Source: Bacteroidota bacterium (GTDB lineage Bacteria > Bacteroidota > Bacteroidia > Bacteroidales > FEN-979). Taken from it: 64,000 nucleotides of DNA. The stretch covers positions 62,001-126,000 of the forward strand of contig JAPLDL010000022.1 of the NCBI GenBank assembly GCA_026391735.1, written 5' to 3'. Numbering within the stretch: position 1 is the first letter of the stretch; every line of letters starts with the position of its first letter. The notes beneath the pieces are model-generated. The model was not told where the DNA came from. It saw only the letters and a list, made by a program, of their open reading frames with translations, and ran no database searches. Of the stretch, positions 53,959 to 62,973 are shown piece by piece. The position numbers and the translations under genes are program-made.

Positions 53959-54543
53959 ATGTACGAATACATTAAAGGCCGACTGGTCGAGAAAAATCCT
54001 GCTTATGCAGTGATTGATTGCAACGGTGTTGCTTTTTATCTGAATATTTCGGTGTATACCTACTCAAGACTGGGTGATGATGAAAACTGCCTCCTTTACA
54101 CTCACCTGGTTGTAAGGGAGGATGCCCATATGCTGTTCGGATTCATTGATACCGGTGAACGGGATCTCTTCCGACACCTGATCAGCGTGTCGGGAGTAGG
54201 TGTGAGCACAGCCAGGATCATTCTGTCATCCCTGAACCCCATGGAGGTTGCTCAGGCTATTGTCGACGGGAATGCGCCTGTACTTCAGAGGATTAAAGGT
54301 ATCGGAAGCAAAACAGCAGAACGTATCATAATCGACTTAAAAAACAAACTCTCAAGGCACCTGATTCCTTCTGAAAAATCAGGGGTTTTACACAATACTA
54401 ACAGGGAAGAAGCGTTATCTGCTTTAAGCATTTTGGGATTTCCCAAGGTGTTGGCGGAGAAAGTATTAAGCAAGATAATCGAAGCAGAAGGCTCCGGCTT
54501 ATCAGTGGAACAGCTTATCAAACAGGCGCTGAGGATGTTATAG
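53959..54543 (+). CDS. ruvA: Holliday junction DNA-binding protein RuvA
   Basis: A 194-residue RuvA subunit, which binds Holliday junctions and loads the RuvB helicase. Start MYEYIKGRLVEK is the standard N-terminus; a longer in-frame reading from 53908 adds residues unlike RuvA. Domain I (1-65) is the OB fold, domain II has two helix-hairpin-helix motifs (LISVSGVGVSTAR and RIKGIGSKTAERIII), and domain III (about 145-194) is the RuvB-binding part. Length is normal. The gene lies 54 bases ahead of sprA, an order I recall from several Bacteroidota genomes. Confidence 0.96.
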   Translation: MYEYIKGRLVEKNPAYAVIDCNGVAFYLNISVYTYSRLGDDENCLLYTHLVVREDAHMLFGFIDTGERDLFRHLISVSGVGVSTARIILSSLNPMEVAQAIVDGNAPVLQRIKGIGSKTAERIIIDLKNKLSRHLIPSEKSGVLHNTNREEALSALSILGFPKVLAEKVLSKIIEAEGSGLSVEQLIKQALRML

Positions 54544-54596
54544 TGCCTGTTTGAGTTGTTTTCACTACACTTAGCTAACGGGACAAATCGGAATTG

Positions 54597-57500
54597 GTGA
54601 ATTATTTTAACATCGCTGTAAAAAACTGTCTTGTATTACTGGTTCTCCAAGGTTTTGCTATGTCATCTGTTTTCGGAGGGCAGGGGCAGAGCTTTGGACG
54701 AACACCTGCCATGCTTTTTGCTGCCGATACCAACAGGAATTCCGACAGCACACTCAGATACCCTTTCTCATACGATAATACACTTCCCGGAGAAGGAAAA
54801 TCAAGCCCGCTATACCTGAAAAATCCGTCCAACATTAAAACCGTCGTTGAATACGATCCGGCTACCCACCAGTATTATAATATTTACAAAGTCGGAAATG
54901 AGACCTACCGGATTCCGACAACTATGTCATTCAGCGAATACCAGGACCAGGACATGCAAAACCTTTTGCAAAGCTATTGGAAGGAAAGGGCAACAGCTGC
55001 AGGGCTTGACAATTCAAAGGGGATGATACCCAAGATTCATATACCGGGCAAATTCTTCGAAACCATTTTCGGCAACAATACGGTTGATATCCGCCCCCAG
55101 GGATCTGCTCAGATCAACTTTGGCATTGTATCGAACAGAAGGGATGACCCCATGCTGAATACCCGCCAGAGAAGGCAGACCAATTTTGATTTTAACGAGA
55201 AGATCCAGATGAATGTGATCGCCAAGATTGGCGACAAGATCGAGTTCAAGATCAATTACAACACTCAGGCGACCTTTGATTTTGAGAATACGCTGAAGCT
55301 GAAGTATGAGGGCAAGGAGGATGAAATCATTCAGCTGATCGAAGGGGGTAATGTGAACATGCCCCTGAATACAACACTTATCAGAGGGACCGAAAGCCTT
55401 TTCGGGATCAAGACCAAGCTGAGGTTTGGCCGGCTCACGGTTACGGCACTTTATTCCCAGCAGAAGAGTGAAACTAAAAGTATCACCGTGCAGGGAAATG
55501 CCCAGACCAATAAGTTCAGGTTGCGTGCCGATGAATATGAAGAAAACCGTCACTTCTTTGTTTCCCAGTATTTCAGGGACCATTACCGGGAGGCATTAAA
55601 ATCACTTCCTATTATCAATTCGGCAGTCAACATTGTGAAGATCGAAGTATGGGTCACCAATATAGGCGCCGCCGTTACTGAGAACCGCAATATTGTAGCA
55701 TTCCAGGACCTGGGTGAATATAATCCGTACAATAAACAGCAATTTTATCCCAACCCCGGGCAGTCATTGCCTTCGAATACTTCAAACAACCTTTTTGCAA
55801 GGTTGATGCCTACATCCGCCGACTCCGCCAAAGTCCGCAACATCAATACCGTCACCGATTATCTTAAAGGTTCGCCATACTTCCTGGTTTCCGGCCTGGA
55901 TTTTGAAAAGATCGAGAGTGCCCGTAAACTTCTTCCAACAGAATATACATTCAATCCCAGGCTGGGGTTTATTTCGCTTAACACCAACCTGAATTCTGAT
56001 CAGACTCTCGCCGTAGCTTTCCAATACCAGATCGTCGGTGACACCAAGATCTACCAGGTTGGTGAATTTTCCGATCAGGGGATCACTACTCCCAAAAGTC
56101 TTGTTGTAAAACTTTTAAAGAGTACCTCCCTGAATACACGCATCCCAATGTGGAACCTGATGATGAAGAACGTGTATTCTCTGGGAGCTTATCAGGTCCA
56201 GAACCAGAATTTTACTCTGAATGTGCTGTATAACGGAAACTCAAACGGGGTGCCAACGGCCTATCTCAGCGAAAGTCGAGTCAAGGGTGTTCCACTGCTC
56301 AGGGTGTTGAACTTCGACAACCTGAACATGCAATTGAACCCTCCTCCCGACGGTATGTTTGACTTCCTGGACCAGGCTGCCACAATGGGAGGAACGATAC
56401 AATCGTCGAACGGAAGGATCTTTTTCACTGTGCTTGAGCCATTCGGACAGTCATTGAGGGATTCGATATATGATCCAAATGACCCTTCCGGCTCTTTGGC
56501 CCTGGCATCCAAGTATTGTTATGACTCCCTTTATACACTAACCAAATCGCAGGCCAGGCAGTATCCGGATAAAAACAAATTTGTACTGGACGGGTTCTTT
56601 AAATCGTCTACCGGCTCTGAAATTTCACTGAATGCCCTCAACGTTCCACAGGGTTCCGTAAGGGTTACTGCGGGCGGAGTTCAACTTACCGAGAATGTTG
56701 ACTACACCGTGGATTACACCCTGGGCCGAGTCCGGATCATCAATGAAGGTCTGCTGAATTCTGGAACCCCTATAAACATCTCGATGGAGAGCAACCAGAT
56801 GTTCAACATTCAGACGAAGCGTCTGATAGGCGCGCATCTGGACTATAAATTGAACAAAGACTTCAATATCGGAGCAACCGTAATGAATCTTAATGAGCGC
56901 CCTTTGACGACGAAAGTTAATTACGGTGATGAGCCCATGTCGAACACTATCTGGGGAGTTAACCTTTCATACCGTACTCAGTCGAGGCTTATCACAAGGC
57001 TTGTAGATGCTCTTCCATTCATCGCGACCAAAGCTCCTTCCAACGTCTCAATAGATGCTGAATTTGCCCAGTTCATACCCGGCCATTCCAAAGCTATTGG
57101 TAAGTCCGGGACAACCTATATCGATGATTTTGAAGGGGCCAAATCGACCATTGATCTGAAAAATATAGGGACATGGTACCTGGCCTCAACCCCGCAGATG
57201 CAGACTACCCTTGGTATGTTTCCCGAAGCTGCGAATGGAATAGGGCTGCCTTACGGCTTCAACCGTGCAAAACTGGCATGGTATATCATCGACCCCTTGT
57301 TTTATGACAAGAACACCAGTCTTGTACCGCCCAATGTCACAAACCAGGAGCTTTCAACCCAATATGTGAGGCAGATATGGGAAACCGAAGTCTTCCCGAA
57401 CAAGCAGCCATTAAATGGTGTTCCGGTAAACCTGGCTGTTCTCAATTTTGCTTACTATCCTCAGGAAAAAGGACCTTACAACTACGATGTCCTGCCAACC

Positions 57501-60500
57501 GCATTCTCTAAAGGTCTGAGCCAGGATGGAACTCTAGCTTTCCCTGAAACCAGATGGGGAGGTATTATGCGGAGGATAGAAACAACCGACTTCGATGCAG
57601 CCAATGTACAATATATTGAGTTCTGGATGATGGATCCGTTTGCCTATGATTCCACCAATTCGGGTGAACTGTATTTCAATCTGGGAGATGTTTCCGAAGA
57701 TATTTTAAGGGATGGCAGGAAAAGTTATGAAAACGGGCTCCCCACCAGCGCCTCCACAAGAAATGCTGCAGGGGAGGCAATTGTTGATACGACGATTTGG
57801 GGCCGGGTCCCCAGCTTACAGGCCCTGGTCGATGCCTTCGACAATGACCCGGCATCAAGACCATACCAGGATGTTGGTTATGACGGACTGATGGATGCCG
57901 ATGAGCGGACGTTCTTTGATACGAACTATGTGAGCAAGATCAGAAGCGCATTCGGCTCAGGATCACAGGCATACAAAAATGCAAACGCCGACCCCTCGGG
58001 AGATGACTACCACTACTTCAGGGGATCCGATTATGATAATGACCCTGTTTACGGCAGCGTGCTTCAGAGATATAAAATGTTTAACGGCCCCGATGGCAAT
58101 TCTCCTACACAATCCCAGTCACCGGAAACTTACCCAACCCTTGCAACGACTATCCCCAATATAGAAGATATCAATAAGGACAATACCCTTAGCGAAGCCG
58201 AACGCTACTATCAGTATGTTGTGCACCTGCACCGGGACCAGATGCAGGCCGGTATGAATTACATCAATAACGTATATTATGCGACCAATATTCCCCTTGC
58301 CGACGGACAGAGAGGCTCGGTCAAATGGTACCAGTTTAAGATTCCAATCAGAACCCCGGATAAGGTTGTAGGTAATATCTCGGATTTCACTTCCATCCGT
58401 TTCATGCGTGTTTTCTTCAAAAATTTCCAAAGACCTATTGTCTGCCGTTTCGCAACCCTTGAACTTACCCGTGGTGAATGGAGACGGTATACGAATTCCC
58501 TGCTCTCCCCCGGTGAATATATCCCCGATAACCAGCAAAGCCAGACCACTTTTGATATTGCAACAGTAAGTATTGAAGAAAACGGGAGCAAACAACCTAT
58601 TCCTTATGTGATGCCCCCGGGAATCGAAAGGGAAACCAACTGGGGTTCCACGAATATGCAAAAGCTGAATGAACAGTCCATGTCATTCAAGGTTTGTAAC
58701 CTGGTTGACGGGGATGCAAGGGGAGCTTATAAAACCTGCGAATTCGATTTCCGGCAGTTCAAGTTCCTGAACATGTTCGTACATGCTGAAAAGTCTATCG
58801 AAAGCCAGGATGTCAAAACAGGTGACCTTACCGTTTTCATCAGGATTGGTACCGACTTTACCGAGAACTATTACGAGTATGAGATTCCCTTGCATTTCAC
58901 ACCCTGGGGAACAGGTATTACCAACCCTGATGCCATCTGGCCTGATGCAAATGCCTTTAATATTGACTTGAACAGGCTGGTGCAGGTGAAATATGACCGT
59001 TACGTGGTTATGGCTCAGCACGGGGCAAATGTGAGCCTGTCATACCCCTATTCTGAATTTGATGGTGCTAACAAGATCACTATCGTTGGATCTCCCACCA
59101 TCAGTGATGTCAGATCCATTATGATTGGTGTAAGAAATCCCAAAAAAGGAGGGACGAACAAAGATGATGACGGACAGGCGAAATGCGCCGAGGTCTGGGT
59201 AGATGAGTTACGTCTCACGGGGTTCAATAACCAGGGAGGATGGGCAGCCACAGCAAGGCTTGCCGTGGATCTTGCCGACCTGGGCCGGGTGCAGTTTACA
59301 GGCAGTTATTCCAGTTCCGGCTTTGGATCCCTGGAACAAAAACAAACCCAGCGTGCCATGGAAGCCATCACCATGTTCGGCTTTGATACGGACCTGGAAC
59401 TGGGCAAATTCTTTCCGGCCAAATCAGGCATAAGGATTCCTATGCATTTTGATTATTCAATGCAAAAAAATACTCCCAAATACGACCCACTTAATCCGGA
59501 TCTTTATCTTTCGGATGTACTGAAGATTTATAACAGCCAGTCCCAGAAAGATTCAATAAAGCAATTGACGGAAGGATATACCTACAGGAAGAATTTCAAT
59601 CTCATGAACGTAAGGAAGGAAAAAACAAACCTTACTAAAAAGCCGAAAATTTATGATATTGAGAACTTCAACATCAGCTATGCCTACTCGGAAATCTTTC
59701 ACAGGGATGTTGATATTGAGTATGATCTCCAGAGAAAATATCTCGGGGCTTTAGGGTATAATTACAGTGCCATACCACCTATTGTAACCCCATTGAGCAA
59801 GGCCAAGTTCCTCAAGTCAAGATATCTTTCTCTCTTCAGGGATTTCAATTTTTACTACCTGCCTAAATCATTCTCATTCAGGACCGACATGAACCGGGAA
59901 TTTGATACGAGGAGGTTCAGAAATAAGACCCAGGCGATTGTCCCGATGGAGACATTCTATATTAAAACATGGAACTGGAGCAGGCTTTATGACCTGAAAT
60001 GGGACTTTACAAAATCATTGAAAGTAAGCCTTATTGCCAATGCCCAGGCATTCATCAACGAACCTCCCGGGGTCATTGACAAATCAAACCGTGCCCAGGT
60101 ATGGGACCAGATATTTTCGTTTGGGACGATGAACAATTACAACCAGGCCTTCAGTATCACATGGGAAGTGCCACTGGCAAAAATACCCATTATCGACTGG
60201 ATAACAGTCAACATGGGATACCAGGGAAGTTATCGGTGGACAGGCAGCGCCATATCCGTACAACCTGTCTTTGGAAACACGGCTGAAAATAACAGTACCA
60301 AAATGCTTAACGGCAATCTGAATTTTGTGGGATTGTATAATAAAATACCTTACCTGAAGAAGATCAATGCAGGATCCCAGAAGAATCAGAAGAACGATAG
60401 GAGCCAGGCTAAACTACCGGATAAAAATACCAAAACAGCCAGCGGGGATTCATTAAAAGGGCAAAAACCCAAGAAAGATGTCGGGAAAATTATACTTGAC

Positions 60501-61868
60501 GGCACTTTGCGTGTACTGATGGCTGTGAGGACTGCTAAATTCACATACAGCCAGGCAAGTGGTATCATGCTTCCTGGTTTCTATCCCAATCCGGAAGCAT
60601 TGGGTAATAATTGGTCACAAAATGCGCCGGGGCTTGGGTTTGTGTTTGGCGATCAGAAAGATATCAGGCAGAAAGCAGGTGAGCGGGGGTGGATTACAAA
60701 GGATACCATGCTGAATACTGCTTATGTAAATAAATTCACCGAGAATTTTACTGCCAGCGTATCGGTCGAACCGTTCAGGGATTTCAGGATAGAGCTGAAC
60801 GCCATAAAGAATTATTCCTCAACTAGACAGGAATATTATAAATGGTCTCCTTCTCAAGACAATTTCGCTGCCTTCTCACCGACTCAAATGGGGACATTCT
60901 CCATGTCGACGATCATGATCGCTACGGCGTTTGATAAGCAGGATAAGTTCGGAGTTTCGCCGGCATTTGAAAAACTGAAACAAATGCGTAAACAAATTGC
61001 CGACCGTTATGCCGCCCAAAACCCTAATTCCAAAGGAGTAGTTGATTCGACCGGCTTCCCTGTCGGATATGGACCTGTTGACCAGGATGTTCTCACTACG
61101 GCCTTCCTTGCCGCATATAAAGGCAGCGATCCTGCAAAAATAAACCTGACCGCCTTCCCATCCATACCATTGCCTAACTGGAGACTTACATATGATGGAT
61201 TGGCCAAACTTCCATGGATAAAAACCTTCATGAGAACTCTCACCATAACCCATGCTTATATCTGCACATATACGGTCAGCAATTTTGTTTCGAACATTAA
61301 ATATGGTGAGAATCAAGGTTATCCGAACGTGATGGACGATGCCGGGAATTTTATCCCTGAAAGGCAGATAGGGGTGATGACAATTAATGAGCAATTCAGC
61401 CCGCTGATCCGTATCGACATGGGCTTCGTAAACAGCCTGCTTGCGAATTTTGAAATGAGGCGCTCCCGAACGCTTAGTTTCAGCTTCTCCAATAACCAGC
61501 TTACCGAAGTTGCTTCAAGTGAATTCATTATAGGCCTGGGATACCGGATCAAAGGCATAAAGCTTAATTTCTCAGGAGTTCTGGGAGGTGGCAAGAAAGC
61601 CAAGACCAAAAGCGATCTTAACCTGAAACTCGATTTCAGTATACGGAAAAACCGTACCACTTTGAGACGGGTAGACCAGGATATCAACCAGATCTCAATC
61701 GGCCAGCAGGTCATGAATATCAATTTTACCGCCGATTACAACCTGAGCCAGAAGTTTAATATCCAGTTCTATTTTAAAAAGGATATCAATACCCCCTATG
61801 TTTCGAACCAGTATCGCACTTCAAATACACAGGGAGGATTGGCGCTGAGGTTCTCGTTATCACAGTAA
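54597..61868 (+). CDS. sprA: Type IX secretion translocon protein SprA
   Basis: A protein of about 2423 residues, SprA (Sov in Porphyromonas), the large outer-membrane beta-barrel that forms the channel of the type IX secretion system and is needed for gliding in some members. The start is GTG 54597 (or the TTG at 54594); no ATG fits. The signal peptide is NCLVLLVLQGFAMSSVFGG. The sequence is beta-rich with many alternating strands and segments such as DRVEFKINYNTQATFDFEN in form and GNVNMPLNTTLI. The last strands end LRFSLSQ, a typical barrel C-terminus. The length of about 2400 fits the family. A long 8-nt-unit array follows the stop. Confidence 0.95.
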   Translation: MNYFNIAVKNCLVLLVLQGFAMSSVFGGQGQSFGRTPAMLFAADTNRNSDSTLRYPFSYDNTLPGEGKSSPLYLKNPSNIKTVVEYDPATHQYYNIYKVGNETYRIPTTMSFSEYQDQDMQNLLQSYWKERATAAGLDNSKGMIPKIHIPGKFFETIFGNNTVDIRPQGSAQINFGIVSNRRDDPMLNTRQRRQTNFDFNEKIQMNVIAKIGDKIEFKINYNTQATFDFENTLKLKYEGKEDEIIQLIEGGNVNMPLNTTLIRGTESLFGIKTKLRFGRLTVTALYSQQKSETKSITVQGNAQTNKFRLRADEYEENRHFFVSQYFRDHYREALKSLPIINSAVNIVKIEVWVTNIGAAVTENRNIVAFQDLGEYNPYNKQQFYPNPGQSLPSNTSNNLFARLMPTSADSAKVRNINTVTDYLKGSPYFLVSGLDFEKIESARKLLPTEYTFNPRLGFISLNTNLNSDQTLAVAFQYQIVGDTKIYQVGEFSDQGITTPKSLVVKLLKSTSLNTRIPMWNLMMKNVYSLGAYQVQNQNFTLNVLYNGNSNGVPTAYLSESRVKGVPLLRVLNFDNLNMQLNPPPDGMFDFLDQAATMGGTIQSSNGRIFFTVLEPFGQSLRDSIYDPNDPSGSLALASKYCYDSLYTLTKSQARQYPDKNKFVLDGFFKSSTGSEISLNALNVPQGSVRVTAGGVQLTENVDYTVDYTLGRVRIINEGLLNSGTPINISMESNQMFNIQTKRLIGAHLDYKLNKDFNIGATVMNLNERPLTTKVNYGDEPMSNTIWGVNLSYRTQSRLITRLVDALPFIATKAPSNVSIDAEFAQFIPGHSKAIGKSGTTYIDDFEGAKSTIDLKNIGTWYLASTPQMQTTLGMFPEAANGIGLPYGFNRAKLAWYIIDPLFYDKNTSLVPPNVTNQELSTQYVRQIWETEVFPNKQPLNGVPVNLAVLNFAYYPQEKGPYNYDVLPTAFSKGLSQDGTLAFPETRWGGIMRRIETTDFDAANVQYIEFWMMDPFAYDSTNSGELYFNLGDVSEDILRDGRKSYENGLPTSASTRNAAGEAIVDTTIWGRVPSLQALVDAFDNDPASRPYQDVGYDGLMDADERTFFDTNYVSKIRSAFGSGSQAYKNANADPSGDDYHYFRGSDYDNDPVYGSVLQRYKMFNGPDGNSPTQSQSPETYPTLATTIPNIEDINKDNTLSEAERYYQYVVHLHRDQMQAGMNYINNVYYATNIPLADGQRGSVKWYQFKIPIRTPDKVVGNISDFTSIRFMRVFFKNFQRPIVCRFATLELTRGEWRRYTNSLLSPGEYIPDNQQSQTTFDIATVSIEENGSKQPIPYVMPPGIERETNWGSTNMQKLNEQSMSFKVCNLVDGDARGAYKTCEFDFRQFKFLNMFVHAEKSIESQDVKTGDLTVFIRIGTDFTENYYEYEIPLHFTPWGTGITNPDAIWPDANAFNIDLNRLVQVKYDRYVVMAQHGANVSLSYPYSEFDGANKITIVGSPTISDVRSIMIGVRNPKKGGTNKDDDGQAKCAEVWVDELRLTGFNNQGGWAATARLAVDLADLGRVQFTGSYSSSGFGSLEQKQTQRAMEAITMFGFDTDLELGKFFPAKSGIRIPMHFDYSMQKNTPKYDPLNPDLYLSDVLKIYNSQSQKDSIKQLTEGYTYRKNFNLMNVRKEKTNLTKKPKIYDIENFNISYAYSEIFHRDVDIEYDLQRKYLGALGYNYSAIPPIVTPLSKAKFLKSRYLSLFRDFNFYYLPKSFSFRTDMNREFDTRRFRNKTQAIVPMETFYIKTWNWSRLYDLKWDFTKSLKVSLIANAQAFINEPPGVIDKSNRAQVWDQIFSFGTMNNYNQAFSITWEVPLAKIPIIDWITVNMGYQGSYRWTGSAISVQPVFGNTAENNSTKMLNGNLNFVGLYNKIPYLKKINAGSQKNQKNDRSQAKLPDKNTKTASGDSLKGQKPKKDVGKIILDGTLRVLMAVRTAKFTYSQASGIMLPGFYPNPEALGNNWSQNAPGLGFVFGDQKDIRQKAGERGWITKDTMLNTAYVNKFTENFTASVSVEPFRDFRIELNAIKNYSSTRQEYYKWSPSQDNFAAFSPTQMGTFSMSTIMIATAFDKQDKFGVSPAFEKLKQMRKQIADRYAAQNPNSKGVVDSTGFPVGYGPVDQDVLTTAFLAAYKGSDPAKINLTAFPSIPLPNWRLTYDGLAKLPWIKTFMRTLTITHAYICTYTVSNFVSNIKYGENQGYPNVMDDAGNFIPERQIGVMTINEQFSPLIRIDMGFVNSLLANFEMRRSRTLSFSFSNNQLTEVASSEFIIGLGYRIKGIKLNFSGVLGGGKKAKTKSDLNLKLDFSIRKNRTTLRRVDQDINQISIGQQVMNINFTADYNLSQKFNIQFYFKKDINTPYVSNQYRTSNTQGGLALRFSLSQ

Positions 61869-61871
61869 ATG

Positions 61872-62033
61872 GGATGCGGGATAACGGGATAACGGGATAA
61901 CGGGATAGCTGGATAACTGGATAACGGGATAACGGGATAACGAGATAACGGGATAACGAGATAGCTGGATAACTGGATAACTGGATAGCGGGATAGCGGG
62001 ATAACGGGATAACTGGATAAAGGATACGGGATT
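61872..62033. repeat. 8-nt-unit array after sprA
   Basis: About 20 units of GGGATAAC/GGATAACT/GGATAGCG type, nearly all in one orientation, begin 3 bases after the sprA stop. It is the longest array in the window. Unlike the arrays at 41694 and 42193 it does not turn over, so it is not a simple hairpin. Confidence 0.85.
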
Positions 62034-62089
62034 TTTAAACAGGTAACAATAATTTGTTATCCGGCGGATAACGGATGGAAGAAAAATTG

Positions 62090-62097
62090 TAATTTTG
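62090..62097 (+). promoter_or_regulatory. -7 element for gcvH
   Basis: TAATTTTG matches TAnnTTTG, 23 bases before the gcvH ATG. No clear -33 element at the usual distance. Confidence 0.45.
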
Positions 62098-62119
62098 AAA
62101 AAACTTAAAATTGAATATT

Positions 62120-62500
62120 ATGAACGTTCCTGCTAATTTAAAGTACACAAAGGACCATGAATGGCTGAAAATTGATGGAGAACATGCATATGTTGGCATT
62201 ACCGATTTTGCCCAGCATGAACTCGGAGATATCGTGTTTGTAGAAGTTGAAACGGTTGGCGAGATACTTGAAAAACATGAAGCTTTCGGTACTATTGAAG
62301 CCGTAAAAACGGTGTCTGATATGTATATGCCTGTTGGCGGAGAAGTTCTTGAATTCAATGAAGCTCTTACTACCAATCCGGAGGTTATAAACAAAGATCC
62401 TTACACAGAAGGCTGGGTTGTTAAGATAAAAATCACCAATGACACAGAACTCGGTGAGTTACTAAGCCCGGCGCAATACGAGGCTCAGCTTCAGGGTTAA
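62120..62500 (+). CDS. gcvH: Glycine cleavage system H protein
   Basis: A 126-residue H protein, the lipoyl carrier that shuttles the aminomethyl group between the P, T and L proteins of glycine cleavage. The start at MNVPANLKYT (62120) is preferred over the upstream TTG. The lipoylation site is in GTIEAVKTVSDMYMP, with Lys63. The rest fits the family (DHEWLKIDG, FVEVETVG, NPEVINKDPYTEGWVVKIK). The other glycine cleavage genes are not in the window. The gene lies between sprA and vanZ, an order typical of the phylum. Confidence 0.96.
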   Translation: MNVPANLKYTKDHEWLKIDGEHAYVGITDFAQHELGDIVFVEVETVGEILEKHEAFGTIEAVKTVSDMYMPVGGEVLEFNEALTTNPEVINKDPYTEGWVVKIKITNDTELGELLSPAQYEAQLQG

Positions 62501-62515
62501 ACACCTCAGCCTTTC

Positions 62516-62908
62516 GTGATTACTTTCCTTAGAAATAACCGCTGGAGTATCCTCTGGGGTTTGATTATCCTTATTCTTACATTAATGCCCGGGAATGCAA
62601 TACCCAGGGTTCCTTTGTGGATTGACCGTTTGCATCCCGATAAGCTGGTCCATCTGTTTATTTTCGCAGTGTTTACTTTTCTGCTGATCAAAGGGTTCGG
62701 AAAGAAGGATAATCCCGTCTTCGTCAGAAATTTCCCGATGGTCTGGGCTATTATGATCAGCTTGTTTATAGGTGGGGCAACAGAACTGCTTCAGGGCTGG
62801 GTGATTCCGCTGAGAACAGCAGACTGGAAGGATTTTTTTGCGGATACCTTCGGGACGATGGTGGTTGTTGTCGCTTTGTGGGCCCATGAGTTTCTGAGGC
62901 AGGAATGA
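62516..62908 (+). CDS. VanZ-family membrane protein
   Basis: A 130-residue membrane protein of the VanZ family, starting at GTG 62516 15 bases after gcvH. It has three to four helices (WSILWGLIILILTLMPGNAI, KLVHLFIFAVFTFLLIKGF, VWAIMISLFIGGATELLQGW, FADTFGTMVVVVALWAHEF) and the family residues LHPDKLVHL and GGATELLQGW. VanZ-like proteins confer teicoplanin resistance in enterococci, but in Bacteroidota the role is unknown. It is probably co-transcribed with gcvH. A palindromic array abuts its stop. Confidence 0.88.
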   Translation: MITFLRNNRWSILWGLIILILTLMPGNAIPRVPLWIDRLHPDKLVHLFIFAVFTFLLIKGFGKKDNPVFVRNFPMVWAIMISLFIGGATELLQGWVIPLRTADWKDFFADTFGTMVVVVALWAHEFLRQE

Positions 62909-62973
62909 GGTCAGATATCAGATATCAGATGTCAGATATCAGATATCCGCAATCCGCCATCTGCCATCCGCCA
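62907..62973. repeat. 7-nt-unit array between vanZ and uvrC
   Basis: Nine or so units (GATATCA, GATGTCA, GATATCC, then GCCATCT and GCCATCC) begin at the vanZ TGA and end at the uvrC TGA read from the other strand. It belongs to the same family as the 22126 array. Confidence 0.8.

Noticed and set aside
54602..61723. Many open frames opposite sprA
   Set aside because: They are shadows of a long, high-confidence coding sequence.
61872..62033. Array dismissed as assembly error
   Set aside because: Similar arrays with different units occur at many separate places, including in frame inside genes, so this is a real sequence class.
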